Notes under the pieces: model-generated
What the model was told of the DNA's origin: nothing
The model's database searches: none
The model's input: the letters and a program-made list of their open reading frames with translations, nothing else
Shown: positions 38,101-50,100 of the stretch, one piece after another
Numbering within the stretch: the first letter of the stretch is position 1
Layout of the letters: each line of letters opens with the position of its first letter
Origin: Antedon bifida
Lineage: Eukaryota; Echinodermata; Crinoidea; Comatulida; Antedonidae
Assembly (NCBI GenBank): GCA_963402885.1
Contig: OY727103.1
Location: 5,990,501-6,054,500 of the forward strand
Direction of reading: 5' to 3'
Length of the DNA stretch: 64,000 nucleotides
Translations under genes and position numbers: made by a program

Positions 38101-41100
38101 CAATGGATAGAAAGGTTAATGAAGAAGTATAAAAAGAAAGAGAGAAACGATACTAATAATTAATTCCCAAACAATACAATATTTTGTTGTGCTAAGTGGG
38201 ATTTGATGTCAATATGGTACCATCTCCCAACTACTGTTCCTGCCTTGAGAAAAACAAGACTTTTGTAGTGTAATAATGACTGGAGTGGTTTTTGACATAT
38301 CGGGATGTTTGGTTTTGAGATTACTGTAACGTTTACTTTTAATTTGTGTACTGGGCAAACCAGAAGGAAATGGCGTTAACTCGTTATATTCTCAGAATAG
38401 GGAGATTTCTTATCGAATGATAGACTAAAAAATATTAATTTACGTATGCGTATAAACACAGTATAAACCGTTCTGTTTAATATCGAGACTTTATTTTATT
38501 TTCTGTAATTTAACGTTCGGTCCAAACTACTGATTGACGTAATGATTGGTGCAACTATTTCCTATTTAATAATCTTATAGTTATATGATTTGATAACGAT
38601 AAAAAGTTAGAACAACAAAACACATAATTCAAAATAGTAATTGCGTTTTCTACATACCGATACATTTTCCATACAACTCGTCAATAACACTATCTATTAA
38701 AGTCATCTGACAATTGTATATATCTTTGCTTGCTCGTAACCATTCTGCATATCTATCAATACATACATCCTTACAGTCTGATATAAATGACCTAATGGTG
38801 AGAGTTACGCAAGAGTGTCCATCTTGACTCAAACAAGTGATCGGTGAAAGTAATTTGTGTTCTGTATCGCTATCAGGAAGAAAGGATAACGAAACTAGCT
38901 GTTGGTCATATTGTTCAAAATTTTGGATATCAGCTAGGTTTGTTTCGAAGAATGTTTCTTCATCTTTGAGATATACCTGAAATATATTTGTTATGAGGTA
39001 AACGTCAATTACCTACCGTTTAAAGTATGTCATAAACAACGATTATAAAACAAGAAAGTAATTATAAGAATTATTCTAATACTGTTTTTCTTAGATAAAC
39101 ATTTTTTAACTTGTATTAATAATCAAAATGATGACATCAATAGTTGAATCATGACCAATTTACAAATATTTATATTCATCTACCATGCCTATCCAGCTCT
39201 TTGAATTATATTACTGTACGTATCAGAAATTTTAAGGATATTATGCCCATTACTATGTTTGTATTTGGCTATGAATTTGTTTTCGTATACATTTATATAA
39301 TATTTATGATCAATTCATAATGTTACATTTTTTAAGTAAAAGTAATTCTTTATTATGCATACATAATTGTGGTATTATTAAGAATAGTGTTTTCTTACCC
39401 TGAAATGAATAACTGGAATGTCAACGATAGACAGATCAGATGAAAGTAAGGCTACAAACAGTGTTCCGTTTTCTGTAATCTCGTTCCCAATAAATGCAGA
39501 TATATTAAGTTCAATCTATGAAACAAAAGAAGTGTTGTGATAGCTTTAAACTAAATTTAAATCACTTTCATTCATGTACTATATATTGAAATTTTGATAT
39601 TTTTATCTATCGAGATGCTTTATTAAAAAACAAAAACATGAATAATATTGATGAATAAATCAAACTGTGAATATGTCATTCTGTTGTTTTAACAATAATA
39701 TTTAACCAAAAAGTCATTTATTCCAGACAATGAGCTTCTTGTTGAATTTCATTTAAAATTAAGGTACATTATTATGTAAATATTTTGTAATCCATAATTT
39801 TGCTCAAAGTAATATAACTATAACACATATTGTCTCTAAAAAACAATAGATACAGGGGAACAAGTTTATTCAGCTGATAAAATGTATTTAATTAAATTCT
39901 TTCTGTGGATTCTAAATCTGTTTTGTTTTTAATGAAGGTAATACATATTATACGTACCCCTGTTATTATATTCGTAGCCTCTGGAGAAGTTAATCTAAAA
40001 CTAAATAGGTTTTGGGAACCTTCCACGTTTGGAAAGCCGTTAAGTTGTTGAAGTTCACCACATGTTGAGGTCAGATTGTTCAAAAGTTGCAACAAATCAT
40101 CACATTCTTTATCTAAAATATAAATTAAATATATACATTGTAGCCTCTAGTTTGCCTACAATTTCATCCACAATTTGTATCTAATAAAATCCTGTTGGTA
40201 ATGAGAATATAAATACAATTAAGAATATTATTTGGCGAATGCTTTTAAAGCTATGCCCGCATTTAAAAATGTATTAGTTCGTGGCAAGAAGAAGTGAATT
40301 CATTACATTATGAATAGATATTATATAGATAACCATTTAGAAAAATTAACAGGCTTACGAATAGTTCTTACTTTGACATTCTTCATCAGAATTATCTGCA
40401 CAATCATACGGGACATTATCACACATCTTGCTAAGTGAGATACACTCCCCGCTTTCACAGGCAAATTCATTACGACTACATTCAACTATGATTAAATAAA
40501 CATGAACAAATAATATCTATGAATGGGTTAGAACTTATTATTATTGAATATACAATATTGATAACAAACCAATTTCTCCTGTGCAAGTTGGACCTCTGAA
40601 ACCAGGTGGACATGCGCAATAAAAGTCATCGGTTACAGTTTGAATTTCAAAAATCATTTCATAAGGCTGAACAACAATGCCTCCATTTTCACAAGGATTG
40701 TTTGCACTGGTGTCTGTAAAAGAATGTAATACATTTAACAGATTAACAATAACTTAATTTTTTATATGTACAATTATATTTTACGGTTAAGGCAGCCATA
40801 AGGCAGCTAATGCATTGTTTCACTGAATGAATATATAATAATTCAGTAGTTCTTCCATTCATTCTTCACATAATACTCTTTCAAAATCACAAAAGCATTT
40901 AAAATAAAAATAAAAAAGCAAAAAAAAAAAGAACAAGACGACGGGATTCCAAGTAGACAAGAATAAGCTAGGTCTATGGGTATATTGAATGGAATACTTA
41001 AAATTGACTTACCAGTGATATTCACTTTAAAAGTACAATTATCTGTATTTCTAGCTCTGTCGATAGCGGAACAGGTAACAGCAGTTGAATCGATTTTGAA

Positions 41101-44100
41101 TAATGAACCAGAAGGTGGAGTACAAATAGCTGACAGACCTGAATCAACGTTGTCAGTAACAGTCAGGTTAATCCAGGAAACAGAAACTTGGTCCGAATTT
41201 AACGCACCTTTAGTAATATTAAGAGGACAAACAACATCTGGACTGACGCCATCTGCCAAAACAATGTGAAGTTTTAATATATTTTAAAAAGTGAAATTAC
41301 ATAATATAATGATTTAAAGGTAAGGGTAAGATAAATGTATTTATTTTTTGTCCTCAAGCTTAACTGAAAATTGAGGAAATTTGGATTAGGCCCTCCGCGG
41401 ACCCACGGCAGCCAGCAGTCCAAAGCCTACATGATTAACACACCGGGAGCCGATCCCCTACGAATAGTGTGTACCAAATTCTTTAACGTGCATTATGTAC
41501 ATGAGACCAACAGCTTAACATCCCCTCCAAAGGAAAAGGCAATGAGAGCATAGCATCTTTCCTAAGGATACAGTTAGTATGGTACAGATACAGGCTCGAA
41601 CCAATGCGTATCACATGCTAGTCTGATATTATCATTACACCATCACTCTCCAGTATGTAAACAAGACCCGCCGCGATTCCAGACGGTCTCCCATCCAGAA
41701 TGCGATCAGGCCCAACATTCCGAATTAGATTAAGTCAATGGATAAAAACAGTTAATGATGAAGAAGTATAAAAATAAGATGGAAATTGATGACCATTTAA
41801 CGAATCCATAAATTTAAGAATATACATTTACTCTTTATTATTAAAATTAAGCCTACTTGTTTATTTTTTTAATATACTTACCGATGATAGTGATATTAAA
41901 TGTACACTTTCCTGTATTCCAATACGTATCCGTAGCGGAACAAGTAACATTAGTTGTACCAATATTAAATGAGGAACCAGAAGTTGGAACACAAATAGCT
42001 AACAGACCATTATCAACATTGTCACTGACTGTCAGGTCACTCCATGTAACTGTAATTTGGTCTGTCCCCGATTCCTGAATGTCAAATGGGCATGTCAAAA
42101 TGGGATCACCAGTATCTTTAAAAAAAATATTTCTTTATTAGGCCAAAAATAATAAACAATTACTTAATAATAAACAATCAATAAACACAATTTACATTTT
42201 CTTATGTCAAGTTCTGAAGTGTATTGGTGCCATTTCGTTCTCACAACTGGTGATTTTTAGTTTAATTCAAATGATATAAAACGTGTAAAATTAAACTTAC
42301 CTGTGACATGTACAAAAAAACTACAAATACCAACATTTCCAGAAATATCAGTAGCGATACATGTAATTTCAGTTAAACCAACTTTAAATGACGACCCGGA
42401 ATGTGGAGTACAAGTAGCTGACAGACCTGTATCAAAGTTGTCTGTAACAGTCAGGTTAATCCAGGAAACAGGTACTTGGCCCGAGTTTAACGCACCTTTA
42501 GTTATATTAAGAGGACAAACAACATTTGGACTGACATCATCTGACAAAAAAATGTAAAGAACGAAGTTGCAATCTTTTCTAAAAATGTGACATTACATAA
42601 TAATGCTTTATAGTAGGAACTAGATGTGTACTGGGCAACTAGAAGGAATTGCTCATAATTATACAGTAGAACATCTTTATTTTGTTATTATTTTGTTTTA
42701 TTTTCAATTATTAACAATATTACCAAATTGTATCATATTACCTTTACATGTTCCTCTACTGAATTTTACGTTGTCGACTGCTATAATGTTTCTATTATAC
42801 CCTACAAAATTCAGACGATTAAAACCCGTACTAGTGGTAAAGCTGACCTGACCTTGCCGCCATTCTGTACTTGTGGAGTAGAACTCTTTAAGTGTTGAAA
42901 AATTAATTATTGAATTAGAGTACTGAATTAGTAAACGATCAATAGTATGACCCAAAAAGTAGCTGAACTCAACGCAAACATCTCTCCAACTCGATGGTAT
43001 TGCTGTGGTATACATATATCCATCCCCAGGTTCGTTAAGGAAAGCATAATAATTGTCTGCAAATAAGAACATAAATGGTGTTTAAAAATTTAAAATGTGT
43101 TTCTTATGTTTAAAATGTTGATTAAACGACGGAGAAATGTGTGGGATTATATTCAAAACGTTGGTATTTTTGTCACAAAAATAATACAATATTTCATGGA
43201 TCAATTTATCTTGTTAACTGAAAATACTATAGAAAGTTTTTAACTTTTGTCTCGTCAGACACAAAATTGTATTTTGATTACTAAGATAGGCATACTGGTA
43301 AACTTTTGTAAAAAAAACCTACCTGGACCAGAGTTAATATTATCATTAGTTGTATAATTGGAAAGTTGCCATGGTATTGAGTTCCCACCTACCGGATACG
43401 GGTCCCATCCGCACATATCAACATCAAAGTTGCACGATATAGAACCTAATTTTACCAAAAAAAGGCATCACTTTAATATTATTTAGTAACATACTGTATA
43501 CACCCTACACATAAAAAAAATATAAGCAAGAAATATTTCTTACAAAAAACGCCGCTTGACAGTTTTAAATAATGTATTGTTCTTTATTCACTAAAATTGT
43601 GCTTTTTTTTGGATATACAGAAAAATATAATCTTAAACCAAACTATATGGTACTGTTCATATTCCGGGGTCGTAGTGACCCATACCCCAACATTCCAGTA
43701 AACAACCTTTGTCATACAGCCGCCGACACGTCAAATATAACTATTTTAACAACATACGTTAATAAACGTTTTTACTAAACTTTAATTATTAACTAATAAA
43801 CTGAAACACATGTACTTGCTTCGCCATCTTATTCCCATTTTCATACCTTTCTAACATAGAGGGCGCTCTAATAATCAGTATATTACATCTTTCCTTTTTT
43901 TGCACCGCGGCTTTAGACAGCTAAATCTCAAGAGGACGGAAAGCGTATTATCTACGGCTGAAATTTTCGGTATTTTGTAAACTCGACTAATTGATATGTC
44001 TGGGAAAAGAGAGTCTATAAGGGCTCACGGTTGAACGATCTTGGATTCTCGCCCTTTGATTGGTTGATTTGACGCAAATAAACACAAAGTGAAGTCACGA

Positions 44101-47100
44101 TGAACTGAGGATTGCATGTCTAACACACATTCTTTGAATTTTAGGTTAAATAATAATTTAATTTATTTAATAAACATGAAATATCATTTGATTGAATTTT
44201 ACAATGTTGATATACAAAATATATCACTAAAAATCATAAATTTTAAAGTTCATACAATTGCATACTGAGGGCGCAATTTATTAACTTCGTTTTCGGCGAT
44301 GTTTTGGACTCTTTATATTTCGAAAACTACCAGCCAGATTTTCATAATTCTTTCTTTATTTTAATATTGATACAAAATATCAACAGGCAATGTGTATGCT
44401 ATTAACTTTTAATGTTGCCTTGTTATCCCTACCTAGGTAGTAGGCTTATATACATGTGGGCCAGATCGAATTAGTGAGTAATTAATGCTCCTACCATGGA
44501 CCTATTAATTACCCTGGAATGTGTAGGCCTACATATACTGTAGTTAGTTTATGATTTTTGTTCTGTACAGGTAGGCCAGACTATATTTTGCACAAAATGT
44601 TTACTACTGTTTTTTGAATAAAAAGAAGAAAGAACATGAATGATTAAAATTGTTAGTCAAAAAGTGTTTTGTAAGAAATATATTTTGTTTAACATTATAA
44701 CCGTTTCAACTTATTTAACTCTAAAGTACAAACTTAAACATTAGTCAACAGATCATCATATTTCAAAATAATTATGTATGTGAATTTTGTGGGCCTAAAT
44801 TAGCTCGATTCGATTCCAGGCCAGGCTTAGACAAAACTCGCTATTTTCTTCTCAATAACGGCAAACTAGGCCAAAATATATCACTGTGTGGTACATAATA
44901 TTAGAACTCTTTGTAATATCTTCCTAAGATATAAATATGGAACAATATCGTAATAGTGAATACTAATGTTATCAAATTTACATTTCGCGGTACCTCCGAG
45001 ATAGATCAGGTAGGTATCCAAGGCAGAGATTTTACCGAAGTTTTTCCATTTTGCTTACCTATGTCAGAAATAATCATCAGTAATTAGTCAAATTGGAGTC
45101 ATTGTAAATACCGGCCTAGTTGACAGCAAAAATAAAGTTTTGAATTTGACGGATTTGACAGTGGATTATTATAATACCAACAAGTTTGACAGCATAAACA
45201 AAGTCAGTATTTATTTTGAAAGATTTTACAGATTACTGTCTACATGCATCTCAATTATACTGTATTATCAGCAAAATGTTTTCATAGACTCTCTTCTCCC
45301 AGACGAGGTTTGTAATTTGATCATGAACCGGCAGAGTTTACAACATTCCTAAACTGTCAGCCTCTTGAACTATTTCTTCCGCTTGATATAGCTTCTGAAT
45401 GAGTAGTCCTCTGGGAATGTAGCTTGCTAAAGCCGCGGCGCGACAACGAGCGCCACCGATAGTAAGCAGTTTTACGGGCCGAGGTATTTATTATCTAGTG
45501 TATTTTGGTAAAAATGTTTAAAATATTCACCATAAGAGTTAAAATAATGAACCGAAAAACATCTTCAATTCAAATTCTAGGCCAAAATAGCATTATATTA
45601 ATAATTTCCAGATGCTTTTTTCCATATACTAATTCACTCACGGTTTGTGCACCCATGTATTTCATCAGACAAATCCCCACAATTGTCAGCTCCATCACAA
45701 GCTATAGATCTATCTAAGCAAACACCAGGACGAGAACCATCTAAGCACAAATATCCAGGACATTCTAAAAAAAAATATTGTTATGTTATTTGAAATTGAT
45801 TAACTAAAACTGAATGAAAAACAAAACAATGTAATGGAAAAGTGTGTTTAATAATCATAATATGTAAACATACCTATTTCAATAACTTTAAGTTCTAGAG
45901 CAAATCCTCGGTTCACACTACGGTCATAAAGATAACTAGTATGCAATCTTATACTTAAGTACGTTTTAGCTAGAATGCTGTAAATACTAGTTCGTCCAGT
46001 GTACAATTCAGTCACGGTATTGCCAATGGTGTCAACATAAGTGATATTTAAAAAGTCACAACAGCTCTTTAGTTCAAAGTCAAAGAATGTGAGTATAATT
46101 CCTGTATTAGGCGGACTTTGTACAATCCATTCACAATGATATTGATTGTATTGGTTGTCTGGGTAATATGGGGATGTTATGTTGATAGCATCACCTGCTG
46201 TTAGATAAATATTTTTCACACAATCTATTGGCACAAAGAATAGAAAAGGTTACTGTTTTATAGCTAATATATTGATTATATTTATATAAAATGATACTAA
46301 TTGTGCATCTAATCATTCGCCTAAATAACTAAAAAGACCAATTTATCATCTCGATATAAAAATCTGTGAAAATGAGAAAAGGTTACCCCAACCGAGATTG
46401 GAATCCAGAACATTCTGTTTGATATGCAGATATCCTAACCATTAGGCCAATGACTGGGGCTTTCATGGGTATTGTTCAAACTCTCAAAAAGAGGGTTAAC
46501 ACTTTCGGCATGGTACGGCGGAACAGCACTAGTCCCTCAATTGTACGCACGCACACCCGAAATCAAAATTGATACGCCCTCATCTTTTCAGTATTTTTAT
46601 TCACGAAGCGGGATCACCGAAGAGATAAGGCACAGAAATATGTTTATTTTTTTAAATTATTAACATGTTACCTTCACATGTTCCTCCGGTGATGTTAACG
46701 TCGTCGATGGCTACAATGTTTCCATATGTTACACCAATGAATTGTACATAACTTGAACCACCAATAAAACTGATTTGACCTTGCTGCCAATCTGCACTTC
46801 GGGAGGTAAAAAATGCTTGATTATAATATAATGAGGGAACGTAAATGATTTTTATAAAACCTGTATCTTTACAATAGTACTTGAACTTAATGCAAAAATA
46901 ATCCCAACTCGATGGTATATTTCTAGTAAACAAATTTCCATACATATACGACCCAGTTGACTTAACGAAAGCATAGTAATTGCCTGTAAATAAGAAAAAA
47001 AAAAGTGGTTTTTAAAAATCAAGCCGTGTTTTTTATTTATTAAAATGGTAAATGAAAGACATACACTTGACAAATGTTTTGGAATTATATTCAAAACTTT

Positions 47101-50100
47101 GCTACATTTTTTCTCGAAAATAATACAGTTAGTACCGTATTTCATATTAGATCAGTTTATCTTGTTTACTAAGATTACTATAGAAATCAAAGGTTTTTTT
47201 AAAAGTATTATGTGCCGCCAGACACAGGATTGTATGGTGGTAAAGTCTATTCTGCCCCACCAAGGCAAAGCGAAGTATGGGACAATTTTTTCAAAAATGA
47301 GTTATGGGTTGTACAACTCGGCATGATTTGTGTATTTTGGCAAAGCAGATTTGCGTATTTTGGCATGATTTGTGTATTTTGGCAAAGCAGATTTGCGTAT
47401 TTTGGCATGATTTGCGTATTTTGGCAAAGCATAGCGCCCTCAATTTGCGTATTTTGGCATGATTTGCGTATTTTGGCAAGGCATAGCGCCCTCAATTTGC
47501 GTATTTTGCGTAAAATGTTTGGCAGGGTACTCACCAACCCTAATGAATTATTGTGGATTTGCTTCCTTTCAATATGGTTTTGTCCAAAAGGTGTGCTCAT
47601 AATACCAAAGCAGAAGAAAGTATTTTGAGCTAAAATATTTTTAATTTTTGTATTATTATACTTAAAATAGTCTCATGATTACCTATAAAAATCACATAAG
47701 CCCATATAAACACATTTCACTATTAAGAACGGCTAGAGTACAAACACACGTTTTGCTTGATTACTCAAAACTACCATGTTGTCCCATACTTCCCTTTGCC
47801 TTGGTGGGGCAGTATTGCTATTACTAAAATAGGTAATACTGGTAGACCTGTGTACTCTTACATTTATTTTCCTTACATTTATATTATAAATTTATGAGAC
47901 TTACAAAAAAAAAACCTACCTGGACCAGGGTTAATGTTATCATCAGTTGTATCATTGGAAAGTTGCCATGGTATGCTATTATCATTTCTATGCCCATACG
48001 GGTTCCATCCACACATATCAACATCAAAGTTACAAGTTATAGAACCTAATTTGACAAAAAAAAGGCCACAACTATTATTTAATAGCATTATGCAGTATAC
48101 CCACACGTAGTATTTTTTCAATCCCCGAAGTGGGAAGTTCAAACTTAATCTTGTTGTGAACAGTAGTGGGATATCGTTAGCTGTGCAGCTATAGCGCCAT
48201 TTACACTAGATACACTTAAGTCTGTAAAATCAAGGGCCTAATTACCGTGATTCAACATCAGAGGATAGCACACCGGCTAAAAAAAATAGGAAGTATAAGA
48301 CATAGCGGAATTTTTCATACCGACAGTATTAATTAAATGTAATTCTATTAACGGTAATCAATGTTTTGTATTTATTTATGTTTTTGTTCATTGACTACGG
48401 ACTTTTGCTGTCAACTGATTGTTAATTTGTGTTTTTTGTGATTTATTATAAGTAATTGTTTACATACGTTATGTAATTATGTTTCATTAGGAGACAGACT
48501 TATTTGAGTCTCTATGTCGTCCATCGACTAAATGCTCTTTGTATACCCTGTATGTTGATTATTATCGGAATAAATGTTAAATTTAATTGAAATAAACGTT
48601 GATGCTCAAAATAAACTGTTTCGGTCTTCTCTCGAACTTTGTTCGCAATAAGTCTGGTTTAGCTACTAAATCTGGATTGGATATTATTTGTTTAACGGAA
48701 ATGTGGATAAAGCCCACTGAGCATGCGCAGATGCAACGTTTATTTTATTTTTTATTTATTTATTAGGCCTATAGTAATTTGACATCTTCCGTCGTGATCG
48801 TGCCAAACTATTACCAGTGAATGTGATAAACCTATTGGCATAAACTGCTCATTGCATCCATAGTTAGTAACTCTCCTCTTGAAACGTTTACCGTCATTCA
48901 GACATTAAACTTTCCACATTTTGTTTCTATATTTTTAGTCGCGTGGACGCGACTCTATAGTTCACTATGTCGGTCGGTCGGTCTGTCGGTCTGTCTGTCG
49001 GTCCGGTATCACTATGCGTTTTATCGCTTTCTGACCTTTTCTTGATATCAGTTTAATCTAGCTAAGTCAATTTTTCACAGTATATTCCTTATGGCCAGGA
49101 ATCGATGTGGTTATGTTTTCACGGTGCGGAATAAAAAATTACGCGGTGTACGCACGATGTAACGAAATCACGTTTGTAATCATATCTTCACAACCATGAA
49201 TCACAATTAAATAAAATTTGGTACTCATAAATTTCAAGGCATAAATCATCATATGGCAATACAATTACGTGCGTAGCGCATGTAACGCATGCGTACGCGC
49301 GCTTAAAATTTTCAAAATTTATTTTCGATGAAATAAGAGTACGTTCCAGGCAATTTTAAGCGTTTACAAAATTTCCATGAGTGCGCAGATTTTTGCGCGC
49401 GCACTGCGCGTTAAATGTTATTGCGCACTTTTTTGCCCGATTTCTGTTTTCTTGACTTACTTTTCAACTCGAAATTACGTTATACGAGCACGTCAAAAGT
49501 GACAGGCTACGCACGTGGAAATTAAAAAAATATAATGTTTTTAAACATTTCAAGATTTCTAAACATGTTCAGTAATTTCGGTCAGTTGGTAGGTTGGTCG
49601 GTCGGTAAACACCAATGAGCACGCGACTGCAGCCATCTATATGGCATTGTTTCTGTTTTTTTTTTGTTTCTACATGTTTCCTTTATTTAAAAAAAAAATT
49701 GGTTTATCCAGTTATTTTTTGCTCATTCTTGTGGTCTTTTTTTTTTTTTTATAGTTTCCTTCTTTGTTTGTTTAATTGGTGTCTCTTCCGGTAGTCTAAT
49801 TACATATTTACCTATACTATTGTCATCTTCTTCGTTTTACTTTTACTCCATTCATCTTCTGTTGTTATCTTGTATATTTTCGCGCAACTCACTTTGTTAA
49901 TTTAGAATTCATTATCTTTCGCAACATGTTTATGTAATTAATATGCTATTTTTAAATCTGAGTATCCATAGTTCACTGTTATATCGTTTATCATAGTTTT
50001 GTGTTATAGCGATGATTTCAAGTATTATAATGTCTTCTTTTAATGTCTTTTTCTGAATCCAAGTTACTACTGTAGAACTTGCATTCTTTACATATATATT

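Noticed and set aside
41670..41710. A genuine 5S rRNA gene
   Set aside because: Only part of the 5S sequence is present, diverged, and fused to tRNA-like and SINE body sequence.
47319..47512. CRISPR-like array
   Set aside because: Direct repeats lack unique spacers, the genome is eukaryotic, and the array is a minisatellite within a transposon.
47212..47628. 138-codon (+) and 117-codon (-) ORFs with repeated peptide motifs
   Set aside because: They translate the minisatellite inside the MITE; the repetition is DNA-level, not a repeat protein.
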